Source: Arachnopeziza araneosa (taxonomy: Eukaryota > Ascomycota > Leotiomycetes > Helotiales > Arachnopezizaceae). From it: a DNA stretch of 64,000 nt. Positions 37,212-46,141 of this stretch are shown here, piece after piece. The translations under genes and the position numbers were made by a program. A model generated the notes under the pieces. That model did not search any database. It worked only from the letters and a program-made list of their open reading frames with translations, and was not told where the DNA came from. Position 1 is the stretch's first letter, and each line of letters starts with the position of its first letter. The stretch lies in contig QYAI01000084.1 in NCBI GenBank assembly GCA_003988855.1, positions 119,560 through 183,559 on the forward strand, written 5' to 3'.

Positions 37212-37523
37212 ATGGACTATCTTATGCAATACCAAAGGGAAGATTTCTACCATCCACTAGCTGGCTTGTACACATTCCGCGTTTTGATCCTCGCCCCAGG
37301 CCAAATTTCTGACCCAGTATCAATCCGACTCCAAGTTGCAGAGAGAACCACAGCGCCAACATATGATGCGATCTCGTATGTATGGGGAGATCCCGGACAC
37401 AAAGTGACAATCAGCTGCAATGGGTGGCCCTTTGAAATCACTTCCACCCTATACTGGTCTCTAGTTCGTATCCGCTCTCCATCTATTGCCAGAATTCTCT
37501 GGGCAGATGCGATCTGCTCATAA
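37212..37523 (+). pseudogene. 5' fragment of a HET gene
   Basis: A 103-codon frame starts at a good ATG and encodes the first part of a HET domain: FRVLILAPG, then YDAISYVWGDPGHKV and ILWADAIC. After the Cys the homology stops abruptly; one Ser codon and TAA follow. A normal gene would continue with INQ and the core that ends in a WVxQE-type block. A matching 3' HET piece lacking its start lies at 41309-42772 in the same orientation. The two may be halves of one locus or pieces of two paralogues. The start region looks undamaged, so a short truncated peptide could be made. Confidence 0.75.
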
Positions 37524-37540
37524 GTCGATTGATACCGAAC

Positions 37541-37590
37541 AAAACACCTCGGAAACTTGAGGTTTTGACCTCTGTTTTCTGAGGCGTTTC
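37541..37590. repeat. Imperfect inverted repeat after the HET break
   Basis: Arms of about 20 bases pair with a few mismatches (acacctcggaaac against gttttctgaggcgt, with gaggt/acctc nearer the centre around tttg). It lies about 20 bp beyond the point where HET homology ends. Confidence 0.55.
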
Positions 37591-37905
37591 GTTTCGCGCT
37601 AACTTTCTTCCGCCTTCGCGTCGCCGCCGCTGACTAATCCCGATGCGAAAAATATCGTCTGAGATTACTATTGTATACGTTGTAGGCCCGAGCTGCTACA
37701 GCCACACATACCATAAAGATCTGGAAGATTCGCCCAGCGCATATTGCGTAAGGCTGTAAAGGCTGCAGGATTGATACATCCTGGGAAGTATCGTCAGTTT
37801 CACTCCCTCATGGATATTGGCTGAAAAGCTTGATTTTTGATGTTCCTGGGACGCAGGGATAAATTAGGTCACGTGATACGCAACGCTGGCCGCAGCGTAA
37901 CGGAT

Positions 37906-37977
37906 AATAGTCGGTGCTCTTCCACGCACGGGCAGGCCCTGGGGCCTGCCCGTGCGTGGAAGAGCACCGACTATTAG
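37906..37977. repeat. 72-bp near-perfect palindrome (35-bp arms, 2-bp spacer)
   Basis: The left arm, 37906-37940, runs from taatagtcgg to gggcaggccc. The right arm, 37943-37977, is its exact reverse complement. Only tg lies between them. The arms are much richer in G+C than the surroundings. No open reading frame or terminator context explains it. It would form a strong hairpin or cruciform. It may be a transposable-element relic, a recombination scar, or an assembly fold-back. It stands between the HET 5' fragment and the membrane-protein gene. Confidence 0.97.
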
Positions 37978-38388
37978 TTGGCAAATCTTCTCGCTTGCTG
38001 TGGTCGCGCTTTCAATAGGATGCCAAATCTTAGCTTCATAAAGATACATAATTAGTCCCACATGCCACGAGTTGGGGCGACAAAAACAAGAGAGAAGCCT
38101 CCTTTCAAGGATCGCCAGTCGTACCGGACATAATATGCCGTTCGGGATACCGATGAGTCAATTTCGGGACGGATATAGAAACTCAGGGATCAGGATCCTG
38201 CACTCAGCCACTGCGGGTGTCAGGCGGCAACAGTTAACGCACCAATCTTCACGAACCAGTCATTTCCTTCTGTCGCACCTTCCTGCATGCAGTTGGAGAC
38301 CAGCTGTTTCAGTGGGCAATACAGGGACATATATATATATCTCTATTATCCGCTGTTCTCTGACTAGTTTCTGCTATCGCGAATTTTT

Positions 38389-39786
38389 ATGTCTAACATC
38401 AGTATTCAGGCGTCCCCGCTACAGGGTTGGACAGACTCACCTAACAGCCGCGGTACTATAGATATTGTTTCATCTTGTATATTCACGATTTTTATTTGTG
38501 TTTGGTCTGTTCTATGTGTCAATATTGGCCCTCCTGAAGAAAGCGCGGTCGCCGAATTCCTCCAAAAGCTCAAGCTAGCGTTCTTATGCGTTCTCGGGCC
38601 TGATTTTTTACTGCTATTGGCGGTCGGACAGTTTGAATCAGCCCGTAAATCGTGTCGCCAATTCGAGAGTTTGAATCTGTCTGGATGGTCACTGCGGCAT
38701 GCATTCTACACTGACATGGGAGGATTTGTTGTACGAACGAATGATGGAGTTTCATGGCCTTTGGACGCAAATCAACTATATTATCTGATCCAACAGGGTT
38801 GGATAGAACAACAAATGTTGTCATCCAAGATTCTTCTCAAGAAGAGTAATATCGACGACAGAAACAAGCAGAACACCCTGGTGCGGCTTTTCTCTCTGGC
38901 GCAAATATCCTGGTTCCTGGTCAGCTGTATTGCCCGAGCATGCCAACGCCTTCCCGTAACAACAATTGAGCTTACGACAATTGGCTTTATTGCCACGACA
39001 GTTGGAACAACACTCTCTTGGTACCATAAACCTGCCGACGTCAAGACACAGCAAATTATCGAGCTTAACGCATCGGTATCAGAACTACATACCAACGCTG
39101 GTCTCGACAATACATACTACTGGTACGACACACCTCTCGACTTCTTGAACTCTGAGAAAACATACTTTGGGGTTGCATGGCATTACTGCCTGAATATCTT
39201 GCTCAGAATATTCATAACACGGAGGAGTTCACAAAGACCTATTACTAGAAGACCCAACGATGACTTCCCACCTGTCTCCAGGATGGGAATGTTAATAGTG
39301 GTTATACCTGGTCTTATCTCATGGGGAATTAATCTTGCGGCTTGGAATTTCGTCTTTCCAACCCCTCTCGAGAAATATATGTGGAGGGCATGCTCACTTG
39401 CCTTGATCGCCGCAGCTTCTATTGGCGGATTATATCATGAAATCATAGTCAACTTCTTCCCGAAGTGGAGAAGCAAAGCTTGCGATCGATTTGCTACTTA
39501 TCATCGACGTATAACAGACTTAGAACCTACAATATCGAAGGCCAAGTTTTCCGAGAAAGTCCGAAGGAAGAAAGAAAGGGTCATTGTTTGGCTATCGAAC
39601 AATTCTCTCAATAGCGATCCATTATGGACGATGGAGTTGAGGGTTTTGCTCCCAGCTTTGATTTGTGGTGCTCTATATACCATCTCGAGGGGCTATCTAC
39701 TAGTGGAAGATTTGATCAATTTTCGTGGTCAAAATCCGGGAGTGTACATAACTATGAATTGGGGGGGTTTCCTACCTCACGTTTGA
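38389..39786 (+). CDS. Fungal multi-pass membrane protein of unknown function
   Basis: A single-exon gene of 465 residues with an ATG start. The N-terminal block GWTDSPNSRGTIDIV is a hallmark of a large ascomycete family without an assigned function, followed by a hydrophobic segment (SCIFTIFICVWSVLCVNI). Further hydrophobic stretches lie near residues 65-85, 165-185, 195-215, 305-325, 340-360 and 425-445. The domain order FLQKLKLAFLCVLGPDFLLLLAVGQF, a cytosolic LRHAFYTDMGGFV and a late LPALICGALYTISRGYLLVEDLI fit that family. The gene is intact although it sits between two HET fragments, a palindrome and a WD40 relic, so it may have arrived with the rearrangement. No biochemical role is known to me. 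Confidence 0.8.
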   Translation: MSNISIQASPLQGWTDSPNSRGTIDIVSSCIFTIFICVWSVLCVNIGPPEESAVAEFLQKLKLAFLCVLGPDFLLLLAVGQFESARKSCRQFESLNLSGWSLRHAFYTDMGGFVVRTNDGVSWPLDANQLYYLIQQGWIEQQMLSSKILLKKSNIDDRNKQNTLVRLFSLAQISWFLVSCIARACQRLPVTTIELTTIGFIATTVGTTLSWYHKPADVKTQQIIELNASVSELHTNAGLDNTYYWYDTPLDFLNSEKTYFGVAWHYCLNILLRIFITRRSSQRPITRRPNDDFPPVSRMGMLIVVIPGLISWGINLAAWNFVFPTPLEKYMWRACSLALIAAASIGGLYHEIIVNFFPKWRSKACDRFATYHRRITDLEPTISKAKFSEKVRRKKERVIVWLSNNSLNSDPLWTMELRVLLPALICGALYTISRGYLLVEDLINFRGQNPGVYITMNWGGFLPHV

Positions 39787-40348
39787 TTCTTTCTACATAG
39801 AATTTTCTATAAAACATTTGAAGTTGGAAGGGCTCCAATTTTCGTGTTGCTGGGTGGGAATCGAGGTACTTATTCAATAATATACGACATATGTTTCTAA
39901 TTAGCTAAGAGAGTATGAATTCGAAACCCTCACTCCTAATGCCCACGAAAGTTTAAACTCGTCGAACATTAGATCCTATTTTTCCATATAATCGGAGTAA
40001 TTGACTGTACTCTTTGAGGCACGTTTTTCGATGACCAAAGACCTTAACTCCTCTCCAGCCAACTATGATAATTAGCTGCAGTTGTCACATAGCTGTAATC
40101 CTTGGAAAGAGGCGCGATCCGTTCAAAAAGGACTGTCCTACCTTTACAGATCTTGACCTCGTTTAGAAAAGGGTTCAGTTTGAAAAGGCAGTTGGACATG
40201 CCAATAATAGAAGCTTATAGCAAGTGGGAATAAAAGGATTACAATTTACTATTTCAATCTGGGAAGGGATGATTTCGAGGTCACAAGGATTTAAGAACAT
40301 GTCAGGCAGGTCCATAAACTGGTTATAAGTCTTCACAAAGACAACTAG
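39787..40348. other. Gap between membrane-protein gene and WD40 relic
   Basis: About 560 bp of AT-rich sequence. A 63-codon minus-strand frame (40175-40366) has no domain. Nothing else was recognised. Confidence 0.5.
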
Positions 40349-41076
40349 ATGCTCTCTGCGAGTCAAGATGGTACTGTGAGATTCTTTGATATCCGAACTC
40401 CCCAGCCAGATCGCAATATATTTACATTTAAGGCAAGGCAGACTTTCAGGTATGACGCGGATACGGTTCGAGACGTTGAATGGTCGCCATCTAATGGGGT
40501 GGAGTTCGCTGTCGAATGCACAACTTATAGGGTCATCGAGAAGGGTGGAATTGGTCCGATTAAAATGTCTAAAGATCTAAGTTACAGTGATTCAGCGAAG
40601 TGTGAAATAGGTAGCAACACGCTAGCTGAGCCCGACACAGGGGTTCTGTGGTAGGACCCCTACACGTGATTTCCCAACTGACATTCGCATACTACACAGG
40701 CGTAGGTACGGTCCAGAAATGGGGCCTACGAAAGCCTACTGCGACAGTACTAAAGATCAGGGCTCATCCAAGCTCAGGTAAATCCATATCATGGCATCTG
40801 GACGGAGATCGTTTTGTGAGCGGAGGCGCAGATTAGATGTGCCATGTATAAGATATATCGAAGAAAGCTGATAGGAATCAGAAGCCTATGTATCCTTTCA
40901 CGATGCCTACGCCGATATCTAGAGTCACCTGGCGACTACCATGCTGGTCTGCTACAGCACAAGATAATCGAGCTGCACAAGTTTCAATAACATATAATAA
41001 CTCTAACTCTGCCAGAATTCAAACTTCTTCCGTACATCTTTGGGATCTCTGGGATCTTGCTAGATCTGCAATGCAT
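40349..41076 (+). pseudogene. RTC1: Fragment of an Rtc1/WDR24-like WD40 gene
   Basis: Translated pieces in order show WD40 propeller sequence: LSASQDGTVRFFDIRTP, DVEWSPSNGVEFAV, then after about 170 bp of unrelated sequence GTVQKWGLRKPTATVL, SISWHLDGDRFVSGGAD, a TAG, CHV, a TAA, DISKKADRNQKP, and PTPISRVTWRLPCWSATAQ with TSSVHLWDLWDLARS. These match my memory of the propeller of Rtc1, the fungal WDR24 of the SEA/GATOR2 complex. The gene start, the C-terminal RING part and several blades are missing. A 9-bp duplication gives WDLWDL. It is clearly non-functional debris. The true RTC1 gene should lie elsewhere in the genome. Confidence 0.7.
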
Positions 41077-41308
41077 ATTACCCCGCAGGTCGGTCACAGA
41101 ATTGGAGCAATAGGGATATGCCCGCTGTTCTCACCTCTTTGGTTAATTGGCCGATAAGTTATCGATAGCTGCTATCTACTGCTAAGTTTCACCCTCTTTA
41201 TAGAAGGCGGGTTCACCAGGTCCATTCGGTGCTGCTTAGTCAAAATTCATCACAGGTCTGGTAGGTGAGCGGTGGAAGGGTCTTAGCGAGCCCGAGGATC
41301 TGCCGGGG

Positions 41309-42772
41309 GTGGACGACTTGTTGGGTTCTTTCCGCTGGTACGATGCACTCTGTATCAATCAGTCGGATCTCCAAGAACGTAGCAATCAGGTTACTTTCAC
41401 GGGTTCTTTGTACGAAAATGCCGAGAAGGTATATATCTGCCTGGGCGATGCAGATGATAGGATCTCATTCCACGTTCAAACTGTGATCCACGATGCGATA
41501 ACTTTGAGGGTTGGAGGAGAATTCCCAGCTTTGCCAAGCAACCACCCGCTCAGGAATGACAAGCGGTGGTACGCATTGGCAGAACTGACTGAAAATAATT
41601 GGTTCACGCGGTCATGGGTGGTGCAGGAAGCTGCCTTAGCCAGGGATCCAATTGTTCTTTACGGACGAGCCGAATTCAAATATCGAGATCTGGTGCAAAT
41701 TCTTGGTTGGCTGAACAAATCCGCTTGGTCCATCAAATTCGGATTAACCTCGCTGTTCATTCATCTTGAATGGGCGGATTGGCGACTGGGCGCACATCAC
41801 GCTGCCTACACGTTCGTGGATCTCTTAAGCCATGCAGCGCTTTTGAACTGTTCTGATCCTAGAGATAAAGTCTACGCTTTCCTGGGCCACCCATTGGCGC
41901 TCTCCATAACCGGTGACATGCTTATCAAACCCGACTATCAGAAAAGTCCGGGCCAGGTATTTCTAGAACTGTCAAAGACGCTGATTCAAAATATGGGATT
42001 GAGGGTCCTTACGATGGTTGAGCATACGCAAGATACAATCATTGAGCAACTCCCATCTTGGGTTACTAGGTGGGATGTGCAACTTGTGATGAATGATATT
42101 TACAGGGTGCCAAATATGAGATTCTACGCCTCTGCTGGTCTGGTCACCCTGCCAATTTCCATGACAGGAGAGGACGAGAATCTCGTGCTTCAAGGCGTCA
42201 CTGTCGATAAAGTTCACCAGTCCTTTACAATCTATTCCAGTTCAATGCCAAATATCAAATTTGAGCATACGACGACTGGCGAAATCGTCACCATAAAAAA
42301 AATATTAGAGGAGTTAAGTAAGAAGGATAGCAGACCTTCGGCATACGCTGATCGAGTTGGTGCTTTTTGTGCCACACTTTGTATTGGCGGCACCGGGATG
42401 GAAGAAAAGTCGAGCATAATGTCATCCTTTCTAATTGTTATGTCGGAGAATGCACGTGCGGGTACCGAGAGTAAATTCCCCGAAGAAGAAGATATAGCGC
42501 TGGCTTACTACAACCAAGTAAGCTCGATTTGTATGAATCGCACATTGGTGATTACAGAGAAGGGATATTTTGGCTTGGCACCGCTGCTCACGAGGCTTGG
42601 AGATGTGGCTTGTGTTCTTGTTGGTGGCGACGTCCCGTTCATATTGAGACCTTCTGCGGAAGGGAAGTTCAAACTGCTGGGCGAGTCGTATATCCACGGT
42701 ATTATGGAGGGTCAGGTAAAAGGGATGGTAGAGCGACAGGAAATGTTTGAGCAAAGAGTGGTTATTTGTTAA
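41309..42772 (+). pseudogene. 3' portion of a HET gene lacking its start
   Basis: An open frame of 487 codons begins inside a HET domain (RWYDALCINQSDLQERSNQV, EKVYICLGDADD) and continues through WFTRSWVVQEAALARDP, LLNCSDPRDKVYAFLG and QLPSWVTRW to the typical ending with VACVLVGGDVPFILRP and FKLLGESYIHGIMEGQ. Everything upstream of WYDALC is absent and there is no ATG near the open end. The first in-frame ATG would cut off the HET core. The subfamily is the same as the HET-WW gene at 6.8 kb, but without the WW part. The open frame itself is undamaged, so truncation may be recent. A distant upstream exon is an unlikely alternative. Confidence 0.75.
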
Positions 42773-43065
42773 ATCATTTGAAATACTTGATTCGCCCCAG
42801 AACTGAATAGCTTCCAAAACATGTCTCTTTTTCAGAGCTGTGTTTAGAAGCTGTCGTACTACATTAATCAATCTGTCATTGTTGAGGATTTCTCGTATAC
42901 TGATTTTTTGTCCAGTTGTCCATACTAATAGCTCATGCAAAGACTCAGCATAATTGGATAATTTTGACAAAACTATTGCTCTCGGTAAAAAATCCAAGAA
43001 CCTCCTATTAAAGATTGGCCAGTTCACAAGGGGGTTAAAAGAGAGTACAGTTTCTTCACCGCATA

Positions 43066-45217
43066 TTACACAATCTCCACTGTCATGCGCTTTCCATACT
43101 TCTTTTGCCAGTCTGGAACTTCGTCTTCATCTTCCTCGATAAATATTACCCCCCGCCTGACGTAAACATGGCGGTCAAGTAATTCCAACAGCAACCAAAT
43201 AGATTCCTTGTTATCAGAACGCCTAGAAAAGCCTAAACGCAAATAGTAGTATTGATCGCCAACGAAACCTGAACAGTACTTCTTCTGTTCAGAGTCATTC
43301 TCTTGTACAAAGTTCTTTGGCGATAACATAGTTTGTTTAGACCGCTGGAAGAAATCTAAAATTAAATTAAATTGCGGAGTATTTGCTCGCGAAGTCAATT
43401 CTTGAGGTACATCGTTCGATTGAACAATTGTAGCCAGCATTTTGAGGCTCCCTCCTAGGATGTGTCCAAAGCGGGAGCCATCATCCGCAAAATCGAGTGA
43501 CCATGACACCAACGTAGCTGGATCAATCTTATCTTTTGCGGCTCCAGGGCAAGATATGGGTCGCATTTGGGATAGCCATGACTATGACGGAGAAGGTGGG
43601 ATTTGATGTTCATCACCTTTTTCGCTGGGGTCAATTTTCAGGGTGATGTTGGGGCACCATACAAGTCCTTCGATAATGTCATCTCTCCATAATCCTGCTA
43701 TATAATAGTCCGTAGATGCTCTTTCCATCGCCTCTGCAACCGCCCCAATTGCGCGATAGCGATCGTCATTTCTCCGCAACACCCGATGGCTGTAGGACAT
43801 TTGGATGGACCTCCAGGTTCTATAGAATTCAAATGTTTTCATTTTGTTTTCTCCACCTGCCAAAGACGCCAAGGGTCGCCTGGGAAAATAAGAATCATCA
43901 TACGGGCTGCGATTTCCACTGACTGACTGGCAAGGGATCCCTGGACATCTCCAAATCAAATCCTGCGATCCGTAATATAACAGACGAGGAGCGAGTAGGA
44001 ACTCCTGGAGCGCCCATCCTCTTCCATCCAAAGGCTCCATACTTTCCAGACGATCATGATGTCCTGTATAAATCACAAGCTTCACGACTTCACCAGAACC
44101 TGAGATGACAGGTAGAGGAATACGAGGAACGATTCTGTCATTTAGAAATCCCATATCAACATGGCTTGAGCTTGCAGCTGCGATGGTTACGGTTGCGTGC
44201 ATATAAATATTTTTCATGGATTTAATTTGCTTGATCTTGTCTTCTTCGTCATCTTGCACAATACAAAGAGCATCAATCCATAGGTAACGTAATCCTAGGC
44301 TCCGTGTCACACGGATCGCATCCGAAATAGTGGCAGGCGGCTGGCTCCAATCGAATGACGCGGGATCATGTAGGAACTTTTTGGTTGTCATGAAAGGGTG
44401 GGAAGATACTCCCCAGCAATAACTGAGGCATGCATAATACCCTGTATCTAAAGGCTTACTATGGTGCAAACTCAGTCGTGAGGAATTTGCTAGAGACTCT
44501 ACATCAATCACTCTAGGAGGAAGGAAAGAAGGAGTATGCGGGGGGCAAGTTGATCCGTGGCTAGTGCGACAAATATTCGTGAGATGCTGGATCTCGGTCG
44601 TGATTGCACTGATTGCTACCGGAAAAGATATAGGCAATCGCTTTGGATTCACCATGGTTGATTTACCTAGTGTAATTAGTGATGGCAGTAATATTGAAAA
44701 GTTTAGGAGACTTACCTCCGAGCAAGGAAAATTCAAGATTGTTGGCCGCTTGATTATCAATAAATATAGGAAGATTTGGATAGTAGATATAGCCGCAATG
44801 TTCAACCTCATAATGAGGCAGTCCTTCTCGTAAACCCCAGCCAACTGCAAGCTTGTAAATTGTGTCTGGGATTTTCAATTCTTCCGTTTTGTCTACTCGT
44901 AGCTCCGGATCACAAGCAGATATATATACGTAACTAGTATCAAGAATTTCGCTACTGCTATCTCCATCTTTAGCCTGATCATGAGCGAGATAGTAAAATC
45001 GAGTTTCATGCAAAATCCGAACGCAAAGACGGCAGCCGGCGCGAGCGGATGACCGTAATTTGGACACTTCTAGATGTCTATAACCATTTGGTGATAGAAG
45101 GTATCTCAGAGACTTGCGACCGAATGCTATCGACATACATTTGGAGCAAAGCTGCTCATTCCCGGCAGCAGGCAATGGGACATCGTCAGAAATTGCTGTC
45201 GATGAGGTGTTGTCCAT
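43066..45217 (-). pseudogene. HET-domain gene with one premature stop
   Basis: Two exons (45217-44716 and 44666-43066) give 701 codons in one frame, interrupted only by TAG at 43584-43582. The N-terminus has LCSKCMSIAF and GCRLCVRIL. The HET domain is complete (YACLSYCWGVSSHP, YLWIDALCIVQDDEED, GWALQEFLLAPRLLYYG). The stop falls where the HET motif PSWSW is expected: the sequence reads PPSPS-stop-SWLS, so a Trp TGG probably became TAG. Beyond it the frame runs 172 more codons to the usual HET ending (VYVRRGVIFIEED and RMTVEIV). If translated as is, a 528-residue protein with an entire HET domain would be made. I call it a pseudogene, but it is only one base from intact and could be a sequencing difference or polymorphism. 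Confidence 0.78.
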
Positions 45218-46141
45218 AGTGACAGGAGAGAGATAGAGAAAGAGAGCAGTGTCCTGTTTTTCAGAGCTCAATATTTTAGATGTCAAAAAACGCAAGAGTG
45301 GGCTTTGGAGTATACGGTGGACTTCGCTCCAGCTAGATCATGGAGTGGAGGAGCACAGCGCCTGATATAGATGTGGAATACGAAGTCAGCGGCTAGGACT
45401 AGATATAGCTGAAGTATTTGTGAGGTATAATGATAGACCCGGATGAAAAGAGGTTTCGAGGCGAATTAACCGACCCTATCGCTGATGCCCGTGGCCTGAT
45501 CTTTAAGCTTACATAATATCATGCCTACACCTCCACCCATGTTTCTGAAGCGAATCAAAGATAGCCTTCAGAAGCTCCTTTGACTATTTGCTTTCTAAAA
45601 TAATGCTATTGGCCTAGGTCGGTAAGGCTGCTACCCAAAATTTTAACTAGCCAAAGCTTACCACTTATCCATACTATCCCGAATGCTTAAGTAATGCCTT
45701 CTGGATCTTTGACCCGTTATATTATCGCTACCCTCCGACGGTTCTGTTGATGAAATTATAAAGTGTACCTTTTCAGAGATAAAAAACACCATGAAAATTG
45801 AGGAATACAGCTTTGATTCGATAAAATTCACGACGTACAGTCAAGAAGTCAAATAGTTGATAATAACAAATTTTAGAACAAAACGAAAGTCGAACAACTT
45901 CAAAATTGACAGTCCATAATTTACAACTCCCTAACCCTCTCACTCCATCTTTCCCAACCTTCTCTAGGAAAAACTAGACCTACTATCCCAGGCCTTCCTA
46001 AACTCCTCGCTCATTTTCCACTAGCTTAAGATCCATCTAGTGTCAATGCCCTATAGAATTCCCTTTTTTTTAACATTCTATGGCAAGGATGTGAAAATGC
46101 CCAACATTCTCTCGTAGCTTGGCGTTCCTATTAAGCTGCTG
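45218..46141. other. Intergenic, AT-rich
   Basis: About 920 bp between the HET promoter and the 3' end of the sedolisin pseudogene. Strongly AT-rich from about 45760 to 45920. No gene was seen. Confidence 0.55.

Noticed and set aside
37523..41300. A DNA transposon or retroelement between the HET pieces
   Set aside because: No transposase, integrase or reverse-transcriptase reading frame and no clear terminal repeats at the edges; only the palindrome is striking.
37212..42772. One HET gene with a 3.8-kb intron containing other genes
   Set aside because: Introns here are short, and the two pieces overlap at W-x-D-A-x-C instead of joining cleanly.
42431..43027. 198-codon minus-strand frame downstream of the HET gene
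   Set aside because: More than half of it is antisense to the HET 3' fragment, and the rest has no domain or splice link.
43066..43566. A separate 166-residue gene
   Set aside because: It is in frame with the HET exon across a single TAG and encodes the usual HET C-terminus, so it belongs to the HET gene.
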